DNA of 64,000 nucleotides. Source: CAZMRW01 sp964568805 (lineage in GTDB: Bacteria > Pseudomonadota > Gammaproteobacteria > Methylococcales > Methylomonadaceae). Position numbers and translations under genes: made by a program. The notes under the pieces were generated by a model. The model ran no database searches. It was given only the letters and a program-made list of their open reading frames with translations, and was not told the DNA's origin. The stretch is from NCBI GenBank assembly GCA_964568805.1, contig CAZMRW010000004.1, forward strand, positions 1-64,000. Reading direction: 5' to 3'. Positions 20,504-28,811 of the stretch are shown piece by piece. The number at the start of each line of letters is the position of its first letter. Within the stretch, counting starts at the first letter, position 1.

Positions 20504-20917
20504 ATGAAAGAGCTAAAAAAAAGAGGGGTTAAGCCGTTACTTGATGGCAGAAACCTATCTTTTGCCGAAGTAAAACAACGGCAACGAGCAAAAGACAAGT
20601 TTCTAAATGAACAAATGTCGAATTGTGGATATGTGCCTATGAAAGTTTTTATACATACGGAACATCTTAAGGAATTAAGCAAGTTAAGTTGGAAATCTGG
20701 CATTGGTCAATTTGACCTGTCAGACCCAACAAACTTAAGTGCTTATTTATTCAATTTGATCCGAGACCATTTGGAACAAAATGGAATCATTAATAGTGAA
20801 TTACCGCAAGCATCATGGCATGGTGCGGCTCAATACACAGCGGCATTGTGCTATCAGAAATGGAAAGAACAGCACATTGAAGAATTGAAAATCAAAGAGG
20901 CGAACAATGGCAACTGA
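20504..20917 (+). CDS. Hypothetical protein, first of three overlapping element genes
   Basis: A 137-residue basic protein. I chose the ATG at 20504 because AAGGA lies 7 bp upstream; the longer ORF would begin at a TTG (20483). The N-terminal 40 residues are Lys- and Arg-rich (SFAEVKQRQRAKDKF); the middle contains FDLSDPTNLSAYLFNLIRDHLEQNG, likely helical. No family is recognised. It overlaps the next gene by 11 bp, so it is probably co-translated. Confidence 0.55.
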   Translation: MKELKKRGVKPLLDGRNLSFAEVKQRQRAKDKFLNEQMSNCGYVPMKVFIHTEHLKELSKLSWKSGIGQFDLSDPTNLSAYLFNLIRDHLEQNGIINSELPQASWHGAAQYTAALCYQKWKEQHIEELKIKEANNGN

Positions 20918-21230
20918 ACCACAATTAAGACCATCCGAAGCGGTGAAATATATTTCTGTTTGGCTGACCCGGAACAACTACAGTCACCTGTTCAAAAACG
21001 ATCTTGGACTATTGCTTGCCGAAAATCGTCGAACCAGGAACTCCAACACCATCAAGTATGGACGTATTCCTTACTATCAGAATGCAAAAGGGAAAATCTA
21101 TTACGATTTAGGAGAGATTCGGAACTTTTGCGAAACCCGATTAAATCCAATTTGTAAAGAGCTGGAAAAAGCACGATTGGAGAAGGCCGCCAAAGCAGCA
21201 GACGGGGCAAGGTTGCCTTATGCGGCCTAA
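20907..21230 (+). CDS. Small DNA-binding-like protein of the element
   Basis: A 107-residue protein. RPSEAVKYISVWLTRNNYSHLFKNDLGLLLAENRR and the later RIPYYQNAKGKIYYDLGEIRNF resemble the layout of excisionase or AlpA-type proteins (a helical pair followed by the condition-the-residue-is-tyrosine strand that reads a site), but identification is tentative. It overlaps both neighbours (11 bp each side). It may be the excisionase or a regulator of the integrase. Confidence 0.5.
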   Translation: MATEPQLRPSEAVKYISVWLTRNNYSHLFKNDLGLLLAENRRTRNSNTIKYGRIPYYQNAKGKIYYDLGEIRNFCETRLNPICKELEKARLEKAAKAADGARLPYAA

Positions 21231-21762
21231 GTCACCAAAAGACATAAAACGCGCCATAACGCTTAGGAGCGCCGGTTATACATTAAGTGCTATCGTTGAG
21301 AAAACTGGTATTAGTGCATCTACATTGCAACGTGCATTCAAAAGATATGATATTGAGAAAGGCGCGTTAACCTTAGAAACAATCGAATCCGCACGGCAGC
21401 AGCTACTCAATGACGCCGGATTTGTATCTGAACTGAAACATCAAATAGCTGCAAGTGTGGTTGACGATTTGAGTTTGAGTCGACACATTAGAACTGTGCT
21501 TACTCTGACCCTCGAAGAGCTCGAAGAGGATACCACCACCCCAGCCACCATCAAGGCAAGGTCATTGGCTTCAATAGCAACTGCCTTAAAGATTAGTCAG
21601 GAGGTCGTTAGACGATCTTTGGGGGCAGATAATAACGACTCATTAAACCAACTTGAACAAATTCCTACCTTAACGATAACAAAGCTTACCGACGAGGAAA
21701 TCAGGGCGATTCAAGGTCATTTCAAAGATGAAGATGAATTGAAATCAGTTGCCACTAATTGA
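21220..21762 (+). CDS. HTH protein, resembling a small terminase or resolvase-type DNA-binding protein
   Basis: A 180-residue protein. Residues about 6-45 form a helix-turn-helix of the Hin/terminase-small-subunit kind (IKRAITLRSAGYTLSAIVEK, then GISASTLQRAFKRYDI). The rest is helical and acidic, with a possible coiled segment around LTLTLEELEEDT. It could bind an origin or end of the element. Phage small terminase subunits share this plan, but no large terminase gene is present, so a packaging role is doubtful. Confidence 0.5.
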   Translation: MRPKSPKDIKRAITLRSAGYTLSAIVEKTGISASTLQRAFKRYDIEKGALTLETIESARQQLLNDAGFVSELKHQIAASVVDDLSLSRHIRTVLTLTLEELEEDTTTPATIKARSLASIATALKISQEVVRRSLGADNNDSLNQLEQIPTLTITKLTDEEIRAIQGHFKDEDELKSVATN

Positions 21763-21889
21763 CTTGCTAATGACCGTTAATTGACCTGATAAAAAGACGA
21801 AGCCTTAGATATGGACAAAAAAACGCGTATGCAGCCCTTTGAATATCTGAGGTAAAAAATGAGTTTTCAAAACCTTATAGCATAAAAAA

Positions 21890-21918
21890 GCCGATCAGGG
21901 CTGTAACCCAAAATCGGC
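21890..21918. terminator. Hairpin between element genes
   Basis: GCCGAT pairs with ATCGGC, with an inner GGG/CCC pair. On the minus strand the stem is followed by TTTTTT, which looks like a minus-strand terminator, although no clear minus-strand gene precedes it. On the plus strand it lies 127 bp after the HTH gene and lacks a U-tract. Confidence 0.4.
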
Positions 21919-21948
21919 ATCATATACAAACTTAAAACAAATTATATC

Positions 21949-22842
21949 ATGGAAAGTGAAGAAAAAAAGTTGAGATGTGCTGCACACTCAACTGATGCAA
22001 AAAGACCAAAATCCCACCAAAAGCGAGTAGAAAACAGACGAAAAAAAACACGCTCAATGTCAGAGCTGGCGCGGGATACAACCCTTTCGATAAAGTGCGG
22101 TTTATCACCCCTATCTGTAAGTATAGATTTAGATAACTTTACCACTGGCTTTTTTAAGGAAAAACACCTACCGGAATACAGTAGATTAAACCCCCTATCG
22201 AAGCTATTAGTTTGTCAGTATGTTTTACATACCCAACTCGACAACAACCTAAAACCACGTCCATTTGTCTTTCGCTTGCCAACGGAACTACATAACAGCA
22301 ATGGTTCAGAACTCAACGAAAAAATTCAGCGAAAATTAAGCTCTGAATTAGGTAGACCGCCCTTATTCTGGACAACAAGAGAAAACGACGGCGGCCTAAG
22401 CAAAACCATCACACACCTTAATGGGGAAATTTTGCTATATCCGGGAGAGTTGAAAAAATGCGAACAGGCGCTTGTAAAGCTGTTCAGGTCATTTGCCCCC
22501 AACACTGCCCTAAATAAGGGCATACAAGCCACTGACGGCACGATAACAGCTAAACCCTTGCCACCCTATGCAATCATTAGCTTTGCTAAAACAATGGCAA
22601 GTAGAAAAAAATGGACAGCAAAACTTGGTGAATTTTATGCAGTCTTCAACTGGCCTGGATATGCAACAAAGAAAGAGCTTGAGCGAAACCGTGAGCGAAA
22701 GATTGACGCAATACTGAAAAAGCAGCCAAACAACGATAAAGAAAAATTCCATTACATATCGGGAGAACTGAACTGGCTGGCGACAAAATTCTATATTGAG
22801 AACATCAGAAAACATCAAAAAAGTAAGTCATTACTTACTTAA
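21949..22842 (+). CDS. Hypothetical element protein, possibly a replication initiator
   Basis: A 297-residue protein with a very basic N-terminus (about 1-40). The middle carries TTRENDGGLSKTITHLNGEILLYPGEL and later FNWPGYATKKELERNRE, then HYISGELNWLATKFYIENIRK. The sequence order of an HxxGE strand, an aromatic-rich segment with GYATK, and a basic tail recalls Rep-like proteins of small integrative elements. The metal-binding HUH motif and catalytic tyrosine are not clearly identifiable, so this is a suggestion only. No ribosome-binding site is evident before the ATG. It is transcribed in the same direction as the small genes upstream. Confidence 0.5.
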   Translation: MESEEKKLRCAAHSTDAKRPKSHQKRVENRRKKTRSMSELARDTTLSIKCGLSPLSVSIDLDNFTTGFFKEKHLPEYSRLNPLSKLLVCQYVLHTQLDNNLKPRPFVFRLPTELHNSNGSELNEKIQRKLSSELGRPPLFWTTRENDGGLSKTITHLNGEILLYPGELKKCEQALVKLFRSFAPNTALNKGIQATDGTITAKPLPPYAIISFAKTMASRKKWTAKLGEFYAVFNWPGYATKKELERNRERKIDAILKKQPNNDKEKFHYISGELNWLATKFYIENIRKHQKSKSLLT

Positions 22843-22932
22843 GTAATTGATTTATTTAAAGATAACCGCTTGCTTACTTTGCTTTTCACCTGATAAGCTA
22901 CCGGCTCCTTTAATAAAAATAAAATAAATCCA

Positions 22933-23109
22933 ATGCAAACCCAAAAAATCAACCTCGAAGAACTTGCTAACATCCTGGAAGCTTCAACTATCATCAGCTC
23001 CGTAAACCATGCCGGAATGCTAACCCACCTAATTGAACATCCAACAATCGGAAAAGCAACAACAATTCAGGCATTCAGTAATGGCGCGTTATTGATTACG
23101 CACTTGTAA
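22933..23109 (+). CDS. Possible 58-residue element protein
   Basis: A short intact ORF beginning MQTQKINLEELANILEASTI and ending ALLITHL. The composition is protein-like (alternating hydrophobic and polar, one Cys-free helix pair), but it has no clear ribosome-binding site and no recognised family. It lies between the Rep-like gene and the right subterminal repeat. Confidence 0.3.
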   Translation: MQTQKINLEELANILEASTIISSVNHAGMLTHLIEHPTIGKATTIQAFSNGALLITHL

Positions 23110-23156
23110 CCATAAAAACTTAATGCAAGAATAAGCACACAAACCGGCACCATTTA

Positions 23157-23183
23157 GGTGTCACACTTTTACAAAAAGACACC
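23157..23183. repeat. Right subterminal repeat with hairpin
   Basis: GGTGTCACACT, a direct repeat of the left copy, followed by AGACACC so that GGTGTC pairs with GACACC. Its inner edge to attR distance (62 bp) nearly mirrors the left side (65 bp), as arm-type integrase sites might. Confidence 0.5.
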
Positions 23184-23220
23184 AAAAGCATTTTATTTTT
23201 TCCTGCGGGATATCAAGAGT

Positions 23221-23249
23221 TTGGACTAGTTCTCAGAATTGCCTAGAAT
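23221..23249 (+). promoter_or_regulatory. Possible lysM-dprA promoter formed at the right junction
   Basis: TTGGAC (23221-23226), 17-bp spacer, TAGAAT (23244-23249). The -10 overlaps the first four bases of attR and the -35 lies inside the element, so after integration the element supplies the -35. Reading the same core on the minus strand at attL gives a TAGAAT 17 bp after TTTAGA, toward def. Confidence 0.4.
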
Positions 23250-23261
23250 TCTATATGAATT
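23246..23261. repeat. Right attachment site (attR core)
   Basis: Identical to the left core. The flanking base makes the right-hand arm GAATTC, completing an 11-of-12 palindromic pair. It lies 51 bp upstream of lysM. Confidence 0.8.
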
Positions 23262-23312
23262 CATCTAAACTTTAAATTCAGACAGACTAAAAAGACCCGG
23301 CAGGATTCATAT

Positions 23313-24428
23313 ATGGCTTTTCGAACACTCTTTGGATTTATAGTTCCCTTGTTTTTCAGCATCATTTCATGGGCTGATGAAATTCAGATCAATCCGTCTC
23401 ATCCTGAACAATATACCGTCGTTGAAGGCGATACCTTGTGGGATATATCCGGAAAATTTTTAAAGCATCCTTCGCAATGGCCGGAGTTGTGGAGTTATAA
23501 TTCACAGATCAAAAATCCCCATTTGATTTATCCGGGCGATACCGTTTATTTTTCCATTGTAAACGGCAAGCCCCAGCTTAGCTTTTCGAAAACTGAACCG
23601 CTCGCGGTTTCTCCATCCAGCACGCCTTGCGTTATCAGTGAAGAGGACATTAAAAGCGGCCGCACTAATTTTGCCCTTTCCGGAGGCGGTACGCTAACGC
23701 CCTGTATCCGTGAAACCAGCCTGAAAGAGGCAGTCAGATTGATCCCTGCCGAAGCCATTGCGAAATACCTGGTGTCTCCTCGCGTCGTCAGCAAAAATGA
23801 GCTCGACAATGCTCCTTATGTGCTTGATTTTGCCGGTGAACATCTTATTGCGAGTACAGGCGATAAACTTTACGTGCGTGGGATAGATCAGGTCAATAGT
23901 CTGGCATTTACAGTTTATCGTGCCGGAGATACCTATGTTAGCCCGGATACACAAGAAATTCTTGGCTATGAAGCAAAATATATCGCAGACAGCACATTGC
24001 TGCAGCCTGGTGACCCCGCGACTCTGTCCATAACCAAAGCCAACAGCGAGATTCTCTCTGGCGATCGGCTCATGGAAAATCTCGAGCAGGAGGTTGTCCT
24101 TAACTATTTTCCCAAACCGCCCGAAGAAAGCATAAAAGGTAATATTATCAGCGTACTTGATGGCGTCACGCAAATTGGCCGCTATAATGTCGTTGTGATA
24201 GATAAAGGCACGACTGACGGATTGTTGCCCGGCCATGAACTGGATATTTTTCAGCGCGGCAGGGTTGCAAGAGATCCCTACAGCCGGATTAAGAATGACA
24301 TGGTCCAACTGCCTGATGAAATTTCTGGTAAACTGATGGTATTTCGACCCTTTGAACGGATTAGTTATGCCTTGGTTATGCATGCGAATCAGGCCATCCA
24401 TGTTTTAGATAAAGTCCAGACACCCTGA
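23313..24428 (+). CDS. LysM peptidoglycan-binding protein upstream of dprA
   Basis: A 371-residue exported protein (signal peptide about 1-22). LysM at about 33-83 (YTVVEGDTLWDISGKFLKHP, then LWSYNSQIKNPHLIYPGDTV). The C-terminal half is beta-rich with KGTTDGLLPGHELDIFQRG. It matches the conserved LysM protein found before dprA in gammaproteobacteria; it should sit on murein in the periplasm, with unknown function. AGGAT provides the ribosome-binding site. It is the first gene of lysM-dprA-smg-topA. Confidence 0.9.
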   Translation: MAFRTLFGFIVPLFFSIISWADEIQINPSHPEQYTVVEGDTLWDISGKFLKHPSQWPELWSYNSQIKNPHLIYPGDTVYFSIVNGKPQLSFSKTEPLAVSPSSTPCVISEEDIKSGRTNFALSGGGTLTPCIRETSLKEAVRLIPAEAIAKYLVSPRVVSKNELDNAPYVLDFAGEHLIASTGDKLYVRGIDQVNSLAFTVYRAGDTYVSPDTQEILGYEAKYIADSTLLQPGDPATLSITKANSEILSGDRLMENLEQEVVLNYFPKPPEESIKGNIISVLDGVTQIGRYNVVVIDKGTTDGLLPGHELDIFQRGRVARDPYSRIKNDMVQLPDEISGKLMVFRPFERISYALVMHANQAIHVLDKVQTP

Positions 24429-24478
24429 ATACTCAGTCACAATCCATTGTAAACGATATTGAATACTGGCTTGCGCTG

Positions 24479-25531
24479 ATGCGCACGCCAGGCATTGGTT
24501 GCAGGACATTCCTCGGTTTACTCGAAACGCATACACCCCGCCAGCTTTTTGTTGAATCAAATCAAACTCTTTCTGCTTTGGGACTAAATGATGGTATAAT
24601 CAATGCCATCAAAAGCCCTGATTGGTCGCAGATAGAGCGCGATTTATCCTGGTTGCAACAAAGTAACAACAGTATCATTACCTTCAACGACCCCGGTTAT
24701 CCAGTACAATTAAAGGAAATTTCTGATCCACCGCCTGTCCTGTTCGTTCGCGGCAACGCCGAACTGTTATCTCGTCCGCAAATTGCCATTGTGGGTAGCC
24801 GTAATCCATCAGTCCTGGGTTTGGAAACCGCCTTCAACTTCGCCAAATCGCTAAGCCAGCGTGGTTTTGTCATTACCAGCGGTCTGGCCTTGGGTATCGA
24901 TGCAGCCGGGCATGAAGGTGCACTGAATGCGCACGGCTATACCATTGCCGTCGCTGGAACCGGGCTGGATCGCGTGTATCCCGCCAGGCACAAGGATTTA
25001 GCGATCAGAATAGCCAATTCCGGCGCCATGATTTCCGAATTTCCTCCAGGAACAGCGGCTAAGGCCAATCATTTTCCCAGACGCAATCGTATCATCAGCG
25101 GTCTTTGCCAAGGCTTGCTGGTAGTTGAGGCAGCCAAGGAAAGCGGGTCGTTAATTACCGCCAGGATGGCACTGGAACAAAACCGGGAAGTTTTTGCCAT
25201 CCCCGGCTCGATTCAAAACCCGCTTGCCCGGGGTTGCAATGCGCTGATCCGTGAAGGGGCCAAGCTTGTAGAAACCTGTCAGGATATACTCGAAGAATTA
25301 AATCAATATAATCAACAGGATGAGTATTTTTTACCGGCAAGCATGCAATCAATGCTTGACCTGGAGCAACAAACATTATTGAATCTTGTCATGTTCAGCC
25401 CCACTTCCATCGATACACTGGTTGAAAATACCGGCGAATCCGTTGAAGTTATTTCCTCAATGCTACTGATTCTGGAATTGCAAGGTTATATCGAAGCGAC
25501 CCCCGGCGGTTACTATACCCGACTTAAATAG
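24479..25531 (+). CDS. dprA: DNA-processing protein DprA
   Basis: DprA binds incoming ssDNA during natural transformation and loads RecA. The Rossmann core is intact: VGSRNPSVLGLETAFNFAKSL, SGLALGIDAAGHEGAL, and RNRIISGLCQGLLVVEAAKESGS. The C-terminal winged-helix domain begins near 290. The 350-residue reading from the ATG at 24479 begins MRTPGIGC, but the in-frame upstream codons spell YWLAL, which is conserved in DprA N-termini. The true start is therefore probably a non-ATG codon upstream, for example the CTG at 24425 that overlaps the lysM stop (CTGA). An in-frame stop at 24410-24412 limits the extension. Confidence 0.9.
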   Translation: MRTPGIGCRTFLGLLETHTPRQLFVESNQTLSALGLNDGIINAIKSPDWSQIERDLSWLQQSNNSIITFNDPGYPVQLKEISDPPPVLFVRGNAELLSRPQIAIVGSRNPSVLGLETAFNFAKSLSQRGFVITSGLALGIDAAGHEGALNAHGYTIAVAGTGLDRVYPARHKDLAIRIANSGAMISEFPPGTAAKANHFPRRNRIISGLCQGLLVVEAAKESGSLITARMALEQNREVFAIPGSIQNPLARGCNALIREGAKLVETCQDILEELNQYNQQDEYFLPASMQSMLDLEQQTLLNLVMFSPTSIDTLVENTGESVEVISSMLLILELQGYIEATPGGYYTRLK

Positions 25532-25546
25532 ACAGCAAATACCTTT

Positions 25547-26014
25547 ATGAAAGAAAATATTTTTGACGTCCTGATGTACTTATTTGAAAACTACATGGAA
25601 GGCGAAATTGAATTGCTTCCAGACAGCGACGTCATCAGAACCGAATTAATGGAAGCGGGTTTCGATCAAATCGAGGTGAACAAAGCTTTTGACTGGCTGG
25701 AATCGCTGAGCATGCAGCGCACGATAAATCCGACGATAACGACGGCCTTTCGTATTTACTGCCCTGAAGAAAAAGAAAAGCTCGATAAGGAATGCCTTAA
25801 CTTTATTATGTTCCTGGAGCATAACGGCATTTTAAATTCAGCGAACCGGGAAATTGTCATCGACCGGGCCATGGCCTTGGAAAATGAAGAAATCTCGATA
25901 GAGAAATTGAAATGGATCGTTTTAATGGTGCTGCTGAGCCAGCCGGATGAAGAAATTGCTTTTTCCAGAATGGAAGACATCGTCTACGACCTGGTTCCAG
26001 CCTATTTGCATTGA
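25547..26014 (+). CDS. smg: Smg family protein (DUF494)
   Basis: A 155-residue all-helical acidic protein starting MKENIFDVLMYLFENYMEGE, the conserved Smg signature. The family sits between dprA and topA in many proteobacteria; its function is unknown. The spacing to dprA (15 bp) shows one transcript. The length is normal. Confidence 0.9.
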   Translation: MKENIFDVLMYLFENYMEGEIELLPDSDVIRTELMEAGFDQIEVNKAFDWLESLSMQRTINPTITTAFRIYCPEEKEKLDKECLNFIMFLEHNGILNSANREIVIDRAMALENEEISIEKLKWIVLMVLLSQPDEEIAFSRMEDIVYDLVPAYLH

Positions 26015-26018
26015 TTAT

Positions 26019-26091
26019 TTAGGTACAAGGTTCAAGGCAAAAATGAACCAATTTGAACTGAAACTTTGTACCCTGAACCCTGTACCTTAAT
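26019..26091. repeat. Imperfect inverted repeat between smg and topA
   Basis: The left arm (AGGTACAAGGTTCAAGG) and right arm (CCTGAACCCTGTACCTT) pair over about 17 bases with two mismatches, enclosing 35 bp. The right arm ends 6 bp before the topA ATG, and no Shine-Dalgarno remains there. It looks like a small palindromic (MITE-like) insertion or an attenuator. Confidence 0.5.
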
Positions 26092-26097
26092 TATTAA

Positions 26098-28422
26098 ATG
26101 AGCAAGAATCTTGTCATTGTAGAATCGCCAGCAAAAGCGAAAACCATAGAAAAGTATTTAGGAAAGGACTTTCAGGTTTTGGCCTCTTATGGACATGTGC
26201 GTGATCTCATTCCCAAGGAGGGGGCTGTGGATCCCGACAATAACTTTGCCATGAAATACGAAGTTATTGAACGGAACCTGCGGCATGTGCAAGCGATCAG
26301 CAAGGCCTTGAAATCCGCAGATGCATTATATCTCGCAACCGACCCTGACCGGGAAGGCGAAGCTATATCCTGGCATCTGTATGAATTGCTGAAAGAAAAA
26401 AAAATTCTCAAAGATAAACCGGTACATCGTGTCGTTTTTCATGAAATTACCAAAAAAGCGGTTACCGAAGCCATCGCCAATCCCGAGCACCTGGCGACCA
26501 ATTTAATCAATGCCCAGCAGGCTCGAAGAGCCCTGGATTATCTGGTCGGATTTAACCTGTCGCCGTTATTGTGGAAAAAAATACGCAGGGGTCTGTCGGC
26601 CGGTCGCGTGCAAAGTCCTGCCTTGCGCATGATAGTGGAGCGTGAGCAGGAAATCGAGGCTTTTAAAAGCCGGGAATACTGGACAATTGATGCGCTGTTA
26701 ACAGCCCAGGAACAAACTTTTAAAGCCAGACTAACGCATTTTGACAATGCCAAACTGAATCAATTCAGCATCACCGACGAAGCCCTGGCCGAACAAACCA
26801 GACAAGCTTTGCTGGCCGCCGCTGACGGCCGGTTAATGGTAGCCAAGCTGGAAAAGAAACAGCAAAAACGTAATCCGGCGCCGCCCTTTATTACCTCGAC
26901 GCTGCAACAGGAAGCTTCACGAAAACTGGGCTTCACCACCAAACGTACCATGATGGTCGCCCAACAACTGTATGAAGGTATCGATATCGGCGGTGAAACC
27001 GCTGGTTTGATCACGTACATGCGTACCGATTCGGTCAACCTGTCGGTGGAAGCCGTTGCCGAAATGCGCGAACTGATTGCGGAAACCTACGGCGCCGACA
27101 ATATTCCGAAAGAACCCCGCCTGTTTAAAACCAAATCTAAAAATGCACAGGAAGCGCACGAAGCGATACGTCCTACTTATCCGCGGCACTTACCCGGTCA
27201 GCTCAGGAAGTACCTGAGCGATGAACAGTACAAGCTCTATGACCTGATCTGGAAGCGTACGATTGCCTGTCAAATGCTCCATGCGACACTCAACATGATT
27301 GCTGTTGATTTAACCTGCGGAAATGGCAAGCACATCTTCAGGGCAACCGGCTCTTCTATCGCAAAGCCCGGCTTTATGGCCGTTTATCTGGAAGGCAAGG
27401 ATGACAGCGCCGAAAGCGATGACAAGGAAAGTTTTCTGCCGCCACTTGAAGAAGGACGGCCGGTGCCGCTCAACGACATTATTGCCGGCCAGCATTTCAC
27501 CGAACCGCCGCCGCGCTATGGCGAGGCCAGTCTGGTCAAGGCGCTGGAAGAGCACGGTATAGGCAGGCCTTCAACCTATGCATCGATCATTTCCACGTTA
27601 CAGAATCGTGAGTATGTCACCCTGGAGAACAAGCGTTTCTACCCGACCGATGTCGGCAGAATCGTCAACAAGTTCCTGACCGAACATTTTACCAAATACG
27701 TCGATTACGATTTTACCGCGAATCTGGAAGACGAACTGGATGCCGTTTCCCGCGGTGAAAAGGACTGGATCCCGTTGATGAGCGACTTCTGGAAGCCGTT
27801 CACGACGCTGATCCATGAAAAGGAGGAAAGCGTCCAGCGTAAGGATGTGACCCAGGAAGCCATCGATGAAAAGTGCCCCGAATGCGGCAGCCCGCTGTCT
27901 ATCCGACTGGGCCGAAACGGCCGTTTTATCGGCTGCACCAACTATCCTGACTGCTCTTATACCAGAAATCTCAATGAAGACGCCAATGTCTCCGATGAGC
28001 CCGAAACGGTCAACGGGCGCGTTTGCCCAAATTGCGAATCGCCGTTAGTTCTCAAAGCCGGCCGCTACGGCAAATTCATCGGTTGCAGTGCTTATCCGAA
28101 GTGCCGTTATATCGAACCCTTGGAAAAACCGTTGGATACGGGTGTTGAATGCCCCCAATGCAAAAAAGGCAGTATTCTGAAACGCAAATCGCGCAGCGGC
28201 AAATACTTTTATTCCTGTTCGGAATACCCCAAATGCGATTACGCCCTGTGGAACGCTCCGATCAAAGAGAGCTGCCCGGCTTGCCAGTGGCCGATATTGA
28301 CCGTTAAAGAAACCAAGCGGCGCGGCGTAGAAAAAGTATGTCCACAGAAAGACTGTAAATATGCAACGCCTTATGAAGGCGATCCGGCCGATGTGTTGGG
28401 TCCCAAGGAAATTTCCGCATAA
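26098..28422 (+). CDS. topA: DNA topoisomerase I
   Basis: A 774-residue type IA topoisomerase that relaxes negative supercoils. The TOPRIM domain is at the N-terminus (NLVIVESPAKAKTIEKYLG, then DPDREGEAISWHL). The active-site Tyr is in GLITYMRTDSVNLS. The C-terminus has three or four zinc-ribbon repeats: CPECGSPLSIRLGRNGRFIGC, CPNCESPLVLKAGRYGKFIGC and CPQCKKGSILKRKSRSGKYF, plus a last one near CPACQWP. It is slightly shorter than E. coli TopA (865). The start has no evident ribosome-binding site; see the inverted repeat just upstream. Confidence 0.95.
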   Translation: MSKNLVIVESPAKAKTIEKYLGKDFQVLASYGHVRDLIPKEGAVDPDNNFAMKYEVIERNLRHVQAISKALKSADALYLATDPDREGEAISWHLYELLKEKKILKDKPVHRVVFHEITKKAVTEAIANPEHLATNLINAQQARRALDYLVGFNLSPLLWKKIRRGLSAGRVQSPALRMIVEREQEIEAFKSREYWTIDALLTAQEQTFKARLTHFDNAKLNQFSITDEALAEQTRQALLAAADGRLMVAKLEKKQQKRNPAPPFITSTLQQEASRKLGFTTKRTMMVAQQLYEGIDIGGETAGLITYMRTDSVNLSVEAVAEMRELIAETYGADNIPKEPRLFKTKSKNAQEAHEAIRPTYPRHLPGQLRKYLSDEQYKLYDLIWKRTIACQMLHATLNMIAVDLTCGNGKHIFRATGSSIAKPGFMAVYLEGKDDSAESDDKESFLPPLEEGRPVPLNDIIAGQHFTEPPPRYGEASLVKALEEHGIGRPSTYASIISTLQNREYVTLENKRFYPTDVGRIVNKFLTEHFTKYVDYDFTANLEDELDAVSRGEKDWIPLMSDFWKPFTTLIHEKEESVQRKDVTQEAIDEKCPECGSPLSIRLGRNGRFIGCTNYPDCSYTRNLNEDANVSDEPETVNGRVCPNCESPLVLKAGRYGKFIGCSAYPKCRYIEPLEKPLDTGVECPQCKKGSILKRKSRSGKYFYSCSEYPKCDYALWNAPIKESCPACQWPILTVKETKRRGVEKVCPQKDCKYATPYEGDPADVLGPKEISA

Positions 28423-28437
28423 TTACAGGCTGCTGTA

Positions 28438-28454
28438 GTTATTACTGTAATAAC
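28438..28454. terminator. Hairpin between convergent topA and cspA
   Basis: GTTATTA, loop CTG, TAATAAC, followed on the plus strand by TTTATTTATTT. The stem is AT-rich, so it is a weak terminator, but it lies 15 bp after topA and 5 bp beyond the cspA stop, a position for bidirectional termination. Confidence 0.45.
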
Positions 28455-28459
28455 TTTAT

Positions 28460-28666
28460 TTATTTGGAAGGGCAGACATTGACGGCAGTTAGTCCTTTCG
28501 GACCTGATTCGATATCAAAAGTGACGGCTTGACCAGGAGCCAGCGTTTTAAAGCCCTCTCCCTGAATAACTGAATGATGGACAAACACATCTTCCTTGCC
28601 TTCTGAAGGCTCGATAAAACCAAAACCCTTCGTGTTATTAAACCACTTTACAATACCTGTTGCCAT
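28460..28666 (-). CDS. cspA: Cold-shock domain protein
   Basis: A 68-residue single OB-fold RNA chaperone. RNP1 KGFGFI and RNP2 VFVHH are intact, with the aromatic patch [11 protein letters not shown] His-His replaces the usual His-Phe after RNP2. Csp proteins melt mRNA structure at low temperature. About 145 bp of non-coding sequence lie upstream, room for the long 5' leader typical of csp genes. The exact paralogue cannot be fixed from sequence. Confidence 0.85.
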   Translation of the reverse strand: MATGIVKWFNNTKGFGFIEPSEGKEDVFVHHSVIQGEGFKTLAPGQAVTFDIESGPKGLTAVNVCPSK

Positions 28667-28811
28667 TTTGAAAACTCCTGAAATAAATACTAACGGTTAA
28701 CACAGAACTCTAACATTGATATCCGGACAATGCCTGATAAGAAAGGGCCGCCTTCGTTCGACATCAATACTCTGAAAATAAATTGTACTGCTATTTTCAG
28801 CCGGATGCCAT

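Larger units (their letters stand above)
17306..23261. mobile_element. Six-kilobase integrative element in the def/lysM intergenic gap
   Basis: Bounded by perfect 16-bp direct repeats. The interior is AT-richer than its flanks and carries a tyrosine integrase next to one end, a serine recombinase, three overlapping small ORFs (one HTH-like), a possible replication protein and a small secreted protein. The flanks def and lysM-dprA are neighbours in many gammaproteobacteria, with about 100 bp between them once the element is removed, which fits a clean insertion. No capsid, conjugation or known defence gene is seen, so it may be a satellite-like or plasmid-derived element. Confidence 0.8.
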
